Notes: generated by a model not told the origin, from the letters alone. DNA of 64,000 nt from Chloroflexota bacterium (GCA_014360905.1 JACIWW010000002.1:143271-207270); one strand, 5' to 3'. Counted from the first letter of the stretch, positions 8,542 to 17,800 are shown. A program made the numbers and translations.

Positions 8542-8856
8542 TTAGAGGATTCTAAGCACAGGCCTGGCATCCTTCCACAATTGCTCCAAGTTATAATAAC
8601 GTCTCGTCAGCGGCAAAAAGATGTGAACAATAACTGAACCGTAATCCATTAGGAGCCAACCGGATGTCGCCGTGCCCTCCGAACCGAGTAAACGCACACC
8701 CATTTCGTCCAGTTTTGTTAGGATATCTTCATAGATAGCCTGAATCTGTCGCTCACTCGTACCGCTGCAGATGACGAAGTAATCGGCAAACGTCGATACT
8801 GGGCGGATATCCAGTAGAAGGACATCCTCTCCCAGTTTGCTTACGGCGAAATCCAC
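8542..8856 (-). CDS. rsfS: Ribosomal silencing factor RsfS
   Basis: Iojap/RsfS-family protein that binds ribosomal protein L14 and blocks subunit joining in starvation (family knowledge). Signature segments LLLDIRPVSTFADYFVICSGTSERQIQAI and WLLMDYGSVIVHIFLPLTRRYYNLEQLW are present (positions about 15-90). The listed GTG at 8856 has no ribosome site and cuts the usual first helix. The same frame extends back through DPEKLGRAI to a CTG at 8886 with GGAGG 6 bases before it, giving 114 aa. The nearby ATG at 8891 is in another frame and stops after 11 codons. Either a CTG start or a sequencing indel is possible. Confidence 0.9.
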   Translation of the reverse strand: MDFAVSKLGEDVLLLDIRPVSTFADYFVICSGTSERQIQAIYEDILTKLDEMGVRLLGSEGTATSGWLLMDYGSVIVHIFLPLTRRYYNLEQLWKDARPVLRIL

Positions 8857-8982
8857 TATAGCTCTGCCCAGTTTCTCTGGATCCAGACCATTCCTCCTTT
8901 CTTTTGCTTAGGTATCAAGCCATGCAGTTGGATTACTATTCATATTATAAACTTATCCACCGAAAGGACAAAGGCACTACCC

Positions 8983-9438
8983 TCACACTTCTAATTTCTC
9001 CAGTTGTTCGCGCATCTTTTGCCAATGCGTCCCGCGCCAATAGAAGCGATTGCATTCAGGGCACAAGCGGAAACTCTCCTGGGTTTGAAAAACGAAGGGA
9101 GGTACCTGCCCCCAGGCTTCGTGCTTGGGGACTTCTTCGAGCACTGTATTACACACCGGGCATCGGGAAAATGGTTGATCGAAGCGCAAACCAAATGCCT
9201 GCCGCACTTGTGCAAGTTGTTCCTGCAATACCTCGCTCTCAATAAACAGGGAACGAAGGCCTTTGCGCCGGAGCAGACCAGTATCCCGTGTCAGCAGCAC
9301 ACGTCCTTCCAAGCGAGCCAGCCTTACTGCCTCGAGATCGTCGAGCTCGGGGGAGTACAATGTGTCGTATCCCAATATACGCAACCATTTGGCAAGTGTG
9401 CCCAGCATGCTATTGGCCAAAAAACGTATCTCGCTCAC
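8983..9438 (-). CDS. Mut7-C RNase-domain protein with zinc ribbon
   Basis: A 151-aa protein of the Mut7-C (DUF82) family: a PIN-like nuclease domain in residues 1-85 followed by a zinc ribbon (CPVCN about 93-97 and CPECNRFYWRGTHW about 127-140). The family's first acidic motif, usually FLxDxMLG, reads FLANSMLG here, so the expected Asp is Asn; the second, LLTRDTGLL, is intact. Activity is therefore uncertain. The start is a GTG at 9438 with a loosely spaced GGAG. Confidence 0.85.
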   Translation of the reverse strand: MSEIRFLANSMLGTLAKWLRILGYDTLYSPELDDLEAVRLARLEGRVLLTRDTGLLRRKGLRSLFIESEVLQEQLAQVRQAFGLRFDQPFSRCPVCNTVLEEVPKHEAWGQVPPFVFQTQESFRLCPECNRFYWRGTHWQKMREQLEKLEV

Positions 9439-9569
9439 AGCAGCACAGCTCCATTTTGGCCTTGTTCACTCACATAATACATCAAACCAGCGATGTAGCC
9501 AAAGAAGCCAAAGTCCGATGTGGCGATTTCAGTATGAATCCTAGGACAGCAAGAACGACCGCGTGGCTT

Positions 9570-9598
9570 TTGACAAACAAGTCCTAATCGTGTACAGT
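9570..9598 (+). promoter_or_regulatory. Predicted sigma-70 promoter for the PfkB kinase gene
   Basis: TTGACA at 9570-9575, 17-base spacer, TACAGT at 9593-9598. Transcription would begin near 9605, which rules out a translation start further upstream in the open frame and supports the ATG at 9632. Confidence 0.6.
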
Positions 9599-9631
9599 AA
9601 CGTCAATTACAGGAGCGTTTTCGGTGAAGGC

Positions 9632-10636
9632 ATGAATGAGATCAGGCAACAGCTCCTTCGTCTTATACCTCGGCTGGCCGGTCACAGTATCCTGGTTATC
9701 GGTGACCTGTTCCTCGATGAGTATGTACTGGGTCACGCCACCCGCCTTTCGCGGGAAGCACCGATTCCTGTCCTGGAATTCATGCGCCGCTTCTACGTCC
9801 CTGGAGGAGCAGCCAACCCCGCCCACAATGTGTGCGCTTTGGGTGGACAGGCTACGGTAATAGGTCTGATTGGAGACGATCCTGCCGGGGTACAATTACT
9901 GGCGGAACTACGCCAGGTGGGCATTGATCCATCTGGTGTAGTAGTGGATAATTCTCGCCCAACCACCACCAAAACACGCATCCTGGCCGAGGGTTCCTTG
10001 CGCTTTCCACAACAAGTGGCGCGTATAGACCATGTGGACCGCCGCGAAGTGAGCAAAGAGATAGAAGCAAAGCTAATCGCTCAGGTCCAAAAGCTTACGC
10101 CTCATATGGAAGCAGTGCTTGTGTCAGACTACCAGACCGGTGTGGCCAGCCCAGCCGTAATTGAGGCTGTACAACGCAGTGCACGCGCTCAGGGCAAACT
10201 GTGCACAGTTGATGCTCAAGGAGCCTTCCACAAATATACAGGTTTTCGCCTAATCAAGGGCAACCGACAAGAAGTAGAAACTGCATTGGATTGCCATCTG
10301 CAGAACAACGAAGACTATCATCTGGCTGGCAAAGAATTGCTACGCCAATTAGATGTGGATGCCGTCATTATCACTCGCGGCGCAGAAGGCTTGTCGCTTA
10401 TCGCGCGTAACGAGGGATGCTGCCATCTGCCTGCTGTGAACCGTAGCGAGGTTTTCGATGTAACAGGTGCAGGCGATACCGTTATTGCTGTGGCTACCTT
10501 GGCTCTACTGGCAGGAGGAAATTTTTCTGATGCAGCTCGCTTGGCCAACTATGCCGCAGGCTTGGTTGTACGCAAGTTGGGCAATGCAGTGCCAAGTGTA
10601 GATGAACTGGTCTGGGCAGTTGAGAACTGGGGATGA
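9632..10636 (+). CDS. PfkB-family sugar kinase, RfaE1/HldE-N-like
   Basis: A 334-aa ribokinase-fold enzyme resembling the kinase domain of HldE/RfaE, which phosphorylates heptose-7-phosphate at C1. Visible: VIGDLFLDEYVLG at the N-terminus, GGAANPAHNVCALGG substrate loop, AVLVSDYQTGV, LIKGNRQEVETA, IITRGAEGLSL and the catalytic DVTGAGDTV motif near residue 285. There is no fused nucleotidyltransferase domain. Whether the substrate is a heptose or another sugar phosphate cannot be decided; no other heptose genes are nearby. The small membrane-protein gene follows 12 bases after the stop. Confidence 0.85.
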   Translation: MNEIRQQLLRLIPRLAGHSILVIGDLFLDEYVLGHATRLSREAPIPVLEFMRRFYVPGGAANPAHNVCALGGQATVIGLIGDDPAGVQLLAELRQVGIDPSGVVVDNSRPTTTKTRILAEGSLRFPQQVARIDHVDRREVSKEIEAKLIAQVQKLTPHMEAVLVSDYQTGVASPAVIEAVQRSARAQGKLCTVDAQGAFHKYTGFRLIKGNRQEVETALDCHLQNNEDYHLAGKELLRQLDVDAVIITRGAEGLSLIARNEGCCHLPAVNRSEVFDVTGAGDTVIAVATLALLAGGNFSDAARLANYAAGLVVRKLGNAVPSVDELVWAVENWG

Positions 10637-10648
10637 GGAGCAAAAATT

Positions 10649-10957
10649 ATGCGCGACCTTCGAGTAAGCAAAGCAATTGTGGCTGGTATTGCTGGCGCGG
10701 TGCTCGGCGGGATCGCACAAACGCTGATTAATTCCCTCGCTGGGGCAGCGCTGATTGCTGATGGCATGATGTGGGGTGCAGTATTGGCCATACTGATCGT
10801 CTCGTTGTCCAATTTCACGCGCATGGGCTACTTAGCCATGAAAAGCGACAAGCCCGCCGTCAATTTCGTGATTGGCGTGGGTTTGTTCTGCCTCATCTCC
10901 GTGGTGGCTATCACCCTCTTCTTCGTCATTTTCTGGGTGCTTAGCCGCCTTCTGTGA
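10649..10957 (+). CDS. Small three-span membrane protein, unknown
   Basis: A 102-aa hydrophobic protein with spans at about residues 8-28, 38-56 and 72-98, the first rich in Gly and Ala. No domain was recognised. It begins 12 bases after the kinase stop, behind GAGGAGCAAAA, so the two are probably one transcript. Function unknown. Confidence 0.7.
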   Translation: MRDLRVSKAIVAGIAGAVLGGIAQTLINSLAGAALIADGMMWGAVLAILIVSLSNFTRMGYLAMKSDKPAVNFVIGVGLFCLISVVAITLFFVIFWVLSRLL

Positions 10958-11102
10958 TCGAATTCTTGGCACTTCATATCACCACCATATCCTATGTCAT
11001 GCCCTTTGGTTGGTATGCATTCTCGGCTATAATAAGTTTGTAACCTATCTACGCAATACTGTTTGTAACTTGTGCATGATCAAATCTGAAAGGAATCGCC
11101 CC

Positions 11103-11603
11103 GTGAACCCTTTGGAATTGCCGCCAATGGATGCCATTCGGCGCAATCATGCTCTGGAACATGCTACCATCAATGTCCTGACCGAAAGGCACCCTGCGCT
11201 CCGCCTTTTAGGACGAAGCGACTGGGAGGGCTTTACCCTGTACGGCTCTGTCACTACAGACGCAGTGATCAAAGCGCTCTCTGACGCCTGGCAGCGTTTG
11301 AGTGCTGGTGAAAAGCAGCTAGCCATCCACCCACGTTGTGGAACGAACCTGACCACAGGACTTGTGCTGAGCAGCCTCGTTTCCTACATTACTTTGGGCA
11401 ATAGAAAGAGGTCCCCTCTGAGGAAATTCCTACAGCTGCTTATAGGGCTGGCAGTAGTGCTGACCCTAGTACAGCCCCTTGGAGTTAAGCTCCAAGAACT
11501 CATCACGACCTCACCGGATGTGAGCAGATTGCGCATTGTGGATATTCGCTGTCAGAAGCAAGGCAACGTGGTAGTGCATCGCATCAAGACGGTGCAGGAG
11601 TAA
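11103..11603 (+). CDS. DUF6391-like membrane protein
   Basis: A 166-aa protein whose N-terminal MDAIRRNHALEHATINVL segment is the hallmark of DUF6391, a family of unknown function found in Cyanobacteria and Chloroflexota. A Cys/His-containing HPRCGTNL and one or two hydrophobic segments (about 82-120) follow. The GTG at 11103 was chosen because GAAAGGA lies 8 bases upstream; the frame is open much further back but that part overlaps the previous gene and reads as non-coding. A TATAAT box at about 11031-11036 may drive it. holA starts 2 bases after the stop. Confidence 0.75.
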   Translation: MNPLELPPMDAIRRNHALEHATINVLTERHPALRLLGRSDWEGFTLYGSVTTDAVIKALSDAWQRLSAGEKQLAIHPRCGTNLTTGLVLSSLVSYITLGNRKRSPLRKFLQLLIGLAVVLTLVQPLGVKLQELITTSPDVSRLRIVDIRCQKQGNVVVHRIKTVQE

Positions 11604-11605
11604 AC

Positions 11606-12622
11606 GTGCTTTACCTCTTTCACGGCGAAGACGAGTTCACGCGCTCTGAGGCACTGGCGAAAGCAAAGAAGAGTCTGGGCGATCCTATTGTGGCCGGCCT
11701 CAATACAACCGTGTTTGATGGGCGCAAGATCAACCTGGTGACACTCATCCAGGCTTGCGATGCGTTGCCCTTCATGTCTGAGCGGCGTCTGGTGATTGTG
11801 GAAGAGTTCTGGTCTAAGTTTGAACCGCCTAAGGAGGGCAAGTTAAGGGATAAGCAACCAAAGATTTCTGAGGCCGATGAGGCCTTCTTTGAAGGGTTGA
11901 AACAGTACTTGCCACGATTGCCAGAGACCACTTACCTTGCTTTTGTCGAGAGCCGCTCCCTCAGCCCAACAAATCCTGTTTTCCGCACTCTACCCTTGGA
12001 CAAGAAATGGGTGTATGTAAAGGAATTTACCCCTCCGGCGGAACGCGATTTGGGACGTTGGATCGAGCAGCGCATGAAAGCAAAAGGCGGGAAAATCACC
12101 CCTCAGGCTGCCCACGCACTGGCTTGTCTTGTCGGCAGCGAGCTGCGAGTGTTGGACCAGGAGTTGGAGAAGCTGCTGGCTTACGCCAACTTTCAGCGGA
12201 CTGTGACGCTCAACGATGTGCACGAACTGGTCAACGAGGCAAGAACGTACAACGTGTTTGCCCTCGTTAATGCGATTGGGTTGCGTCAGAGGGAGAACGC
12301 AGTCCGCTACTTACATAAACTGCTCGAAAGCGGAGCAGCACCAGCGTACCTGCTCACCATGATCGAGCGTCAATTCCGTATCTTGTTGCAAGTGACGGAA
12401 CTGCAATCCCAAGGTGTCAAGCGAGCCCAAATTCAGAAGACCTTGGAAATTAGGCACGCTTTCATTGTTGACAAGGCATCGGAGCAAGCAGAGAAGTTTT
12501 CTATAGAACGGTTGGAATCCATCTATCGTCGGTTGGCCGAGGTCGAGCAGGCCATTAAAACTGGTCAGATGGATGAGTTGTTGGCTCTCGACTTGCTAGT
12601 AGTGGAACTTTGTGCAGGATGA
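11606..12622 (+). CDS. holA: DNA polymerase III delta subunit
   Basis: Clamp-loader delta subunit that opens the sliding clamp. The 338-aa protein shows the usual LYLFHGEDEF start, ATPase-like fold in the first half, and the C-terminal part with LLTMIERQFRILLQVTELQ and LEIRHAFIVDKASEQAEKFS. The GTG at 11606 has CAGGAG at a 5-base spacing, overlapping the end of the DUF6391 gene, which implies coupled translation. It converges on tyrS with only 13 bases between the stops. Confidence 0.92.
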   Translation: MLYLFHGEDEFTRSEALAKAKKSLGDPIVAGLNTTVFDGRKINLVTLIQACDALPFMSERRLVIVEEFWSKFEPPKEGKLRDKQPKISEADEAFFEGLKQYLPRLPETTYLAFVESRSLSPTNPVFRTLPLDKKWVYVKEFTPPAERDLGRWIEQRMKAKGGKITPQAAHALACLVGSELRVLDQELEKLLAYANFQRTVTLNDVHELVNEARTYNVFALVNAIGLRQRENAVRYLHKLLESGAAPAYLLTMIERQFRILLQVTELQSQGVKRAQIQKTLEIRHAFIVDKASEQAEKFSIERLESIYRRLAEVEQAIKTGQMDELLALDLLVVELCAG

Positions 12623-12635
12623 TTGTTAAGGCGGG

Positions 12636-13829
12636 CTATTTCCTAGAGCGCACGAGCTGAACAAACTTGCGCTTTCCTACCCGGATGACCATTCCCTCCC
12701 GAGGCTGAACAATCAGGCCAATATCCTCCACTTTCTCGTCATCAATTCGTACTCCGCCTTGCTCAACCAGTCGCCGAGCTGCACTAGCACTGCTTGCCAG
12801 TCCTGCATTTTTCAACAAATCTACGATTGCTATGGGTGACCAGTCAGGCGGTTCATAAAGCGGAATTTGGCTTGGTAGTTCACGTCGCTGAAAAATTCGG
12901 ACGAACTCCTCCTCTGCTTTGCGTGCCGCTTCCGGGCCATGAAATTGCCGCACGATATCATAGGCCAGGCGCATTTTCACATCTCGCGGGTTGACCGTGC
13001 CATCGGCAAGTGCACGCCGTATCTCTGCTAATTCGCTATCAGGTATCTCACTGGCTAGAGTCAGGTATTCATCGAGCATGTCATCGCTGATAGACATAGC
13101 TTTGCCATACATCTGATCGGGCGGATCGGTCAGGTCTATTGTGTTGCCAAAGCTTTTGCTCATTTTGCGTCCATCAATGCCAGGCAAAAGCGGTACCAGA
13201 AAGACATCCTGTGCGGGCAAGCCAAGACTGGCCTGCAGTTCGCGTCCGGCCAAGATATTGAATTTCTGATCCGTGCCTCCAAATTCGACATCCGCCTGGA
13301 TGGCCACCGAGTCGTACGCCTGCAATAAGGGGTACATCAGTTCCATAAGTGTCAGGGCACGGCCCTGCTCCCAGCGCTGGCGGAATGTCTCATGGGCCAT
13401 CATCTGGGCCAGAGTGAAGCGGCTAGCGAGGTTAAAGACATCCGCTAAGGTGAACTTGCCGAACCACTCACTTTGCCAGCGAACTTCGGTGCGTGAGCGG
13501 TCCACTACAATGAAAAACTGCCGCATGTAGGTTTCGGCATTACGCCGCACTTCTTCCGCACTGAGCATGGTGCGCGTTTCATCCCGTCCACTGGGGTCGC
13601 CAATCTGGGCAGTCCAGTCGCCCACGATCAGTACAACCTGGTGTCCCAACTCCTGAAACTGTCGCAGCTTGCGCAAAGCGATCGCATGTCCAATGTGCAG
13701 GTTCGGCTTGCTGGGGTCTAGTCCCAGTTTCAAACGCAGCTTGCGTCCCGAGCGCAGCTTCTCTTCCAATTCCTCTCTGACGATGACTTCGGCTACTGTA
13801 CGATCAAAGATACGCTCAATAGCATCCAT
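12636..13829 (-). CDS. tyrS: Tyrosyl-tRNA synthetase
   Basis: A 397-aa class I synthetase that charges tRNA-Tyr. HIGH motif at residues 45-48 (PNLHIGHAIA), KMSKS motif at 222-226 (GRKMSKSFG), and a C-terminal S4 RNA-binding domain (about 335-390, ASAARRLVEQGGVRIDDEKV). It follows the SLOG-type gene on the same strand and may be co-transcribed. No T-box leader was found upstream. Confidence 0.97.
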   Translation of the reverse strand: MDAIERIFDRTVAEVIVREELEEKLRSGRKLRLKLGLDPSKPNLHIGHAIALRKLRQFQELGHQVVLIVGDWTAQIGDPSGRDETRTMLSAEEVRRNAETYMRQFFIVVDRSRTEVRWQSEWFGKFTLADVFNLASRFTLAQMMAHETFRQRWEQGRALTLMELMYPLLQAYDSVAIQADVEFGGTDQKFNILAGRELQASLGLPAQDVFLVPLLPGIDGRKMSKSFGNTIDLTDPPDQMYGKAMSISDDMLDEYLTLASEIPDSELAEIRRALADGTVNPRDVKMRLAYDIVRQFHGPEAARKAEEEFVRIFQRRELPSQIPLYEPPDWSPIAIVDLLKNAGLASSASAARRLVEQGGVRIDDEKVEDIGLIVQPREGMVIRVGKRKFVQLVRSRK

Positions 13830-13897
13830 AGCTCACCCTTATGATGAAATGATGCAAAATTATACTACACCAATTGGGACGATAAAAAGCAAACCCC

Positions 13898-14455
13898 TTA
13901 ATGTGAATCCCCTTGGCGCTCCTGCGCTGCCAGCTTCTCCAGGAATTGGTAGACACCATCCAGATCCTCTACCCAGTGCAGATTCGTTTCTGCTTCCACT
14001 TCTGGGGGAATGCCGCTGATGAGCGGCTTGATGATCACCACAGAGGTCTGACCCACCCACTTGGTCCAAGCAATCTCGGCGATAGTGCCACAGCTCAAGC
14101 CAATACAAACCAGCACATCAGCGAGTTGAGCAATGCATTCGTGTTGCCCTGTCCAGGTCAGGTCTTCTACCGTCTCGTGACAGAGATGGCGGTGGCGCTC
14201 GCAGCAAGCAGTAGCTTCCTGCGCTGAGGTCCCTCCATGGGGGATGATGCCTATCAGCCTGCGTCCCCCTGCCTCTCGATAGGCCTGAGCTGCCAACAAT
14301 GCGACACCCCGGTCAGGCACTAACACGACCTCGTACCCGCGCTGAGCCAAACCCGCTCCTGCTGCCTTGGCTACGCGCTCGCAAACGCTGGGATCTAGGC
14401 CAGCGGCTCTAGATGTCACTTGGATATCCGTGGGGCCAATGATGCCTACGAGCAT
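13898..14455 (-). CDS. SLOG/LOG-like Rossmann-fold protein
   Basis: A 185-aa protein of the SLOG superfamily (relatives of LOG nucleoside-monophosphate phosphoribohydrolases and TIGR00725-type proteins). MLVGIIGPTD opens the fold, IIPHGGTSAQEA and GLSCGTIAEIAWTKW replace the typical PGGxGTxxE nucleotide-binding motif, so catalysis by the LOG route is uncertain. It lies 68 bases before tyrS on the same strand. Substrate or ligand unknown. Confidence 0.7.
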   Translation of the reverse strand: MLVGIIGPTDIQVTSRAAGLDPSVCERVAKAAGAGLAQRGYEVVLVPDRGVALLAAQAYREAGGRRLIGIIPHGGTSAQEATACCERHRHLCHETVEDLTWTGQHECIAQLADVLVCIGLSCGTIAEIAWTKWVGQTSVVIIKPLISGIPPEVEAETNLHWVEDLDGVYQFLEKLAAQERQGDSH

Positions 14456-14499
14456 GCTTCTTCTCGTTTCCTCTTGTATGTAAGTCGCTTTGTCCCGAG

Positions 14500-14535
14500 A
14501 GTGAGAGCATGCGCTATATTATAATCGCTCTCACT
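14500..14535. other. Hairpin enclosing a TATAAT box upstream of the SLOG gene
   Basis: Perfect 9-base arms AGTGAGAGC (14500-14508) and GCTCTCACT (14527-14535) flank an 18-base loop that on the minus strand reads TATAAT within its middle. It lies after the propeller lipoprotein stop and before the SLOG-tyrS pair. It may be a terminator for the former, an operator for the latter, or both. Confidence 0.45.
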
Positions 14536-14558
14536 GTTGGCCGTTCAACAGTCTGGAT

Positions 14559-17144
14559 TTAAGATCCGAGGTCTGGGTACTCCAGAAAACTGCCATCGGC
14601 AAACAGAACATAGACAACAGGACGGATACGGGATCGGATCATCTGCCCACGTTCAAAGGCTTGCCATTCAGTCGTATTGCCTCGTTCTTCTGTATTTGCC
14701 CAGCCTAGCCCTTCCTTGACTGCCCTTTGTGCGCACCAGACCAAGCCAAATCCGCGTTTGGGCTGTAAAAAGCCTCCTGGGGGAGTTGCTGTGCAACTGT
14801 ATTCTGGCATGCCCTCCTGCCACTGATCGGCAAAGCTGTGCCATTGACCATCGTTGTACAACACAAAGATGTTCCGATCAGCTTCCCGCCAAATCATGTA
14901 ACCCCGTTCAAAGGGCTGTTCCGCAATAAACCCGCCTTGCATCTCTTCAGTTGGACAACCCAGGCCTAGGCGCAGAGCAGGCTCGCTCATCCAACGGCCA
15001 GCAAACGGTGGCCCTGGAACCCGCTGACATGAGGGCTCCGGGATGATTGTTGCCGTCAGGCTGGGTTCAGGTTGGGGTGTCAGCGTGGGCCATGGCGTTG
15101 GCGTGTGTGTAGGTGTGGGAGTTGGTGGCGGTGGCAATAATGCATCGCGCAATACGTGCACCGTGCCTCTTTCCCTGTCAGCAATATACACGTATCCTCG
15201 TTGTACATCTACTGTCATGTCGTACGGGTCAAAAACCTGGCCGGGCTCGCCAGGCAAGCGAAGCTGCGCCACGGTACCAAAGCCGCGGCTATCGAGAATC
15301 CATAACTGAGGACCGGGTTCAACAGTCGGATCCGAGGTAGTAGTGAGACAAAGGAAGACGTGGTGTGTCTTGGGGTTGTAAGCAAGAGCTGCTGGATACT
15401 TGGGCAAATCCACAACCGCTACCTGTCTGAAGTCGATGGCATCGTTGATAATCAATTGAAAGCGCCCAAAGCGCCCCGCTGTAGAGAAAACGAGCTGTCC
15501 CTCAGAATCTAGCACCATATCTGTGGTGCTCAAGCCCCCAACTGCACCTGGAATCAATTCTCCGCTGGTCAAATCCATCACATAGATAATGAAACCGCCA
15601 TTGGAGCCGGGTATGCCATTGTGAGCCACCATGTAAGCACGACCGCTTTTTGCGTCCAGTTCGATCTGAACAGGCTTAACGACCGAGCCATACGTAGTTA
15701 GCAACTCGATGTTGCGCAGTACCCGTTGGCTATCGGCATCCAACACGGCATCGCTGGCATATAACCGAGCTGCTTCGGACGCAACCGCAAGCCCTTGGGG
15801 TGCTGAACCAACGTTCACAGTCTTGACAACCCGATTGTCACGCATCGAGATTACGCTTAAATCCCCAGATACATGATTTAAAACAAACAGTTGCCCCCGT
15901 TTAGCATCCACTGCTACCTCAATTGGATGCAACCCTACGGACACTTCGGTCGTAACGCGTTGATCCTGCAGCACGAAAACGCTGTTTGTGCTCGCGCAGG
16001 CGATGTAGAGTCGTCCAGTGTTTTCATCTACCGCCATGTCCCGGGGCAGCAAAGCCAGCGGCACTACGGTGTGCAACTGGTTGGTTTCGCCATCTAGTAT
16101 GACCACGTTCTCGCTATCCGCATTGACTACGTATACTCGCCCCTTTTCATCCACAGCCACATCCCACGGTCGCAGTCCAACCGGCACGGTAGCGACCAAC
16201 TGCAGCTTGCCGCCATCAATAACTGATACATCGTTTGTCCAAGAGTTAGCCACGTAAATGCGTCCATTTTGGGGATTTACGGCTATGCCTCGGGGATCCC
16301 CACCAATAGGCACACGTCCCATCTCTTGCTGCCCAAACGCGGCATAGTTCACCAAATAGCTCGTATTGCTGACAGCGTCATATTCGCCTACGAGGAAGCC
16401 ACCATGCACCGGGTCTGCTTCCAGTGTGAGATAGACAGGGCACTTGAGCTGTGCTACAATGGTCATAGTTTCCAAACTCACGATTTGCACGCTATCATAC
16501 ACACTAGCATACAATAACCTGGTCGCTGGGTTCACCGTAAGGGCCAATATACCGATGGGTGCTGGCAAAGTTGCAGAGCCTATCCGTTCACCTGAAAAGC
16601 CGTCTAACACCCTGAGTACATTCTCCCCACGTCCACCAACGTAGACGCGGCCATCCCAGGCAGCCAGGCAAGCGGGGCTTTTGACAGTGGGCACTGTCTT
16701 GACTACCTGATCGCTTGAGATGATGGAAAGGGAGTCATTCCCCTCGTTAGCTACGTACACGAAACCAGTCTTTGCGTCCGCTGCCAGGGCAACTGGCTTG
16801 TCGCCAACAGGGATTACTGCAGATACGCGATTTCCTTCAATCACAGAAACATTGTTAGTGCTGCGATTGGCCACGTAGACTCGGCCATTCAATATGACGA
16901 TCGCCTGCGGAGCATGACCTACACCACGCAGAGAACGAAGGGGTATTTCTCCGATAAGATACGGCCTATCGGGAAATGTTGGCGAGGGTAAGGCAGTAGC
17001 AGTGGGCAGCAAAGTAGGCGATGCCCCTTGAGTTGGTGCTTTGACGGTTGGCGTAGGAGTAGAAGGTACCGGTGTGGGGACACAGGATGCTAGCAAAAAG
17101 AGCACAGCGAATAGCGATAATATGCAGATCAATGCCCGACCCAT
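14559..17144 (-). CDS. YVTN beta-propeller lipoprotein
   Basis: An 861-aa exported lipoprotein: hydrophobic signal with lipobox LLASC near residue 21, then a Pro/Thr-rich stretch. A long series of about 40-residue YVTN-type propeller repeats follows (about residues 70-690), each with motifs such as GRVYVANRSTNNVSVI. A second PTPTPTHTPTP linker (about 700) leads to a C-terminal pair of related modules carrying ERGYMIW and ERGQMIR with RNIFVLYNDGQW and PVVYVLFADGSF. Such proteins are surface-exposed and likely bind partners or polymers; no catalysis is indicated. The ATG at 17144 has GAGGGAGATAG upstream. Confidence 0.85.
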   Translation of the reverse strand: MGRALICILSLFAVLFLLASCVPTPVPSTPTPTVKAPTQGASPTLLPTATALPSPTFPDRPYLIGEIPLRSLRGVGHAPQAIVILNGRVYVANRSTNNVSVIEGNRVSAVIPVGDKPVALAADAKTGFVYVANEGNDSLSIISSDQVVKTVPTVKSPACLAAWDGRVYVGGRGENVLRVLDGFSGERIGSATLPAPIGILALTVNPATRLLYASVYDSVQIVSLETMTIVAQLKCPVYLTLEADPVHGGFLVGEYDAVSNTSYLVNYAAFGQQEMGRVPIGGDPRGIAVNPQNGRIYVANSWTNDVSVIDGGKLQLVATVPVGLRPWDVAVDEKGRVYVVNADSENVVILDGETNQLHTVVPLALLPRDMAVDENTGRLYIACASTNSVFVLQDQRVTTEVSVGLHPIEVAVDAKRGQLFVLNHVSGDLSVISMRDNRVVKTVNVGSAPQGLAVASEAARLYASDAVLDADSQRVLRNIELLTTYGSVVKPVQIELDAKSGRAYMVAHNGIPGSNGGFIIYVMDLTSGELIPGAVGGLSTTDMVLDSEGQLVFSTAGRFGRFQLIINDAIDFRQVAVVDLPKYPAALAYNPKTHHVFLCLTTTSDPTVEPGPQLWILDSRGFGTVAQLRLPGEPGQVFDPYDMTVDVQRGYVYIADRERGTVHVLRDALLPPPPTPTPTHTPTPWPTLTPQPEPSLTATIIPEPSCQRVPGPPFAGRWMSEPALRLGLGCPTEEMQGGFIAEQPFERGYMIWREADRNIFVLYNDGQWHSFADQWQEGMPEYSCTATPPGGFLQPKRGFGLVWCAQRAVKEGLGWANTEERGNTTEWQAFERGQMIRSRIRPVVYVLFADGSFLEYPDLGS

Positions 17145-17305
17145 TATTTCTATCTCCCTCAAACCTTAAAACGTGGTTTTCAGCGCTCAGGTTCCCTACA
17201 GCCCCTGCCACAAATTATCGATTGGTTAGCACCCTCCACCGCCATGTTGAGGTCTATCTTCTTTGCTACCTACTGTCAGCGATTATAGCATGAACAGGAA
17301 AAACG

Positions 17306-17333
17306 AAAAAGCCTGGCCACTTGGGGCCAGGCT
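17306..17333 (-). terminator. Rho-independent terminator of the LysM gene
   Basis: On the minus strand AGCCTGGCC (17333-17325), a 6-base loop and GGCCAGGCT (17318-17310) are followed by a T-run. A 9-base GC-rich stem plus T-run is a standard intrinsic terminator, placed 42 bases after the LysM gene stop. Confidence 0.85.
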
Positions 17334-17374
17334 AGATGCGTACGTCCATGCCGCAGCACAAAGCCGTAGTTGTT

Positions 17375-17800
17375 TCACGGTATGCGCAATTTTTGGCCAG
17401 GATGGATGAGGTTCGGGTTGTCTCCGATGAGCTCCTTGTTGGCTTCGTAAATCTCGGGCCAACGCTTTGCGTCGCCGTACATTTCTTTGGCAATTTTGGA
17501 CAAGGAATCGCCGCTTTGCACCACATAGAAGCGCTCAGCACCAGCAGCCTGCGCCTGAGCTTTCGCAGCTAGGCGCTCTCGCTCCTGTTTGGCAAGTTCT
17601 TCAAGTTTTTTCTGCTCTTCCAGGCGCTGCCGTTCGCTCTCCTCGAAACGTCTGCGAGCTTCTTCCATCTCCTGCCGTTCACGAGCGAGTTGCTCTCGTC
17701 GTGCCCGCGCTGCTTCTTCATCCACGCGCTGCGGAGTTGCTTCTTCTTTCTTTTCTTCTTCCTTCTTTCGACCGAAAAGACGATCTAAAATTGACGGCAT
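17375..17800 (-). CDS. LysM-domain protein with charged coiled coil
   Basis: A 141-aa protein with a strongly charged Glu/Arg/Lys helix (residues about 12-85), likely coiled coil, and a C-terminal LysM domain (about 92-141: YVVQSGDSLSKIAKEMYGD to NLIHPGQKLRIP). No signal peptide is visible, so it is probably cytoplasmic, as for other LysM proteins of the YgaU/BON-LysM type. ATG at 17800 with AAAGGAG at good spacing. Role unknown. Confidence 0.85.
   Translation of the reverse strand: MPSILDRLFGRKKEEEKKEEATPQRVDEEAARARREQLARERQEMEEARRRFEESERQRLEEQKKLEELAKQERERLAAKAQAQAAGAERFYVVQSGDSLSKIAKEMYGDAKRWPEIYEANKELIGDNPNLIHPGQKLRIP

Noticed and set aside
13830..14558. T-box leader for tyrS
   Set aside because: No GGUGG-type antiterminator bulge or specifier stem was found; the SLOG gene fills most of the space upstream.
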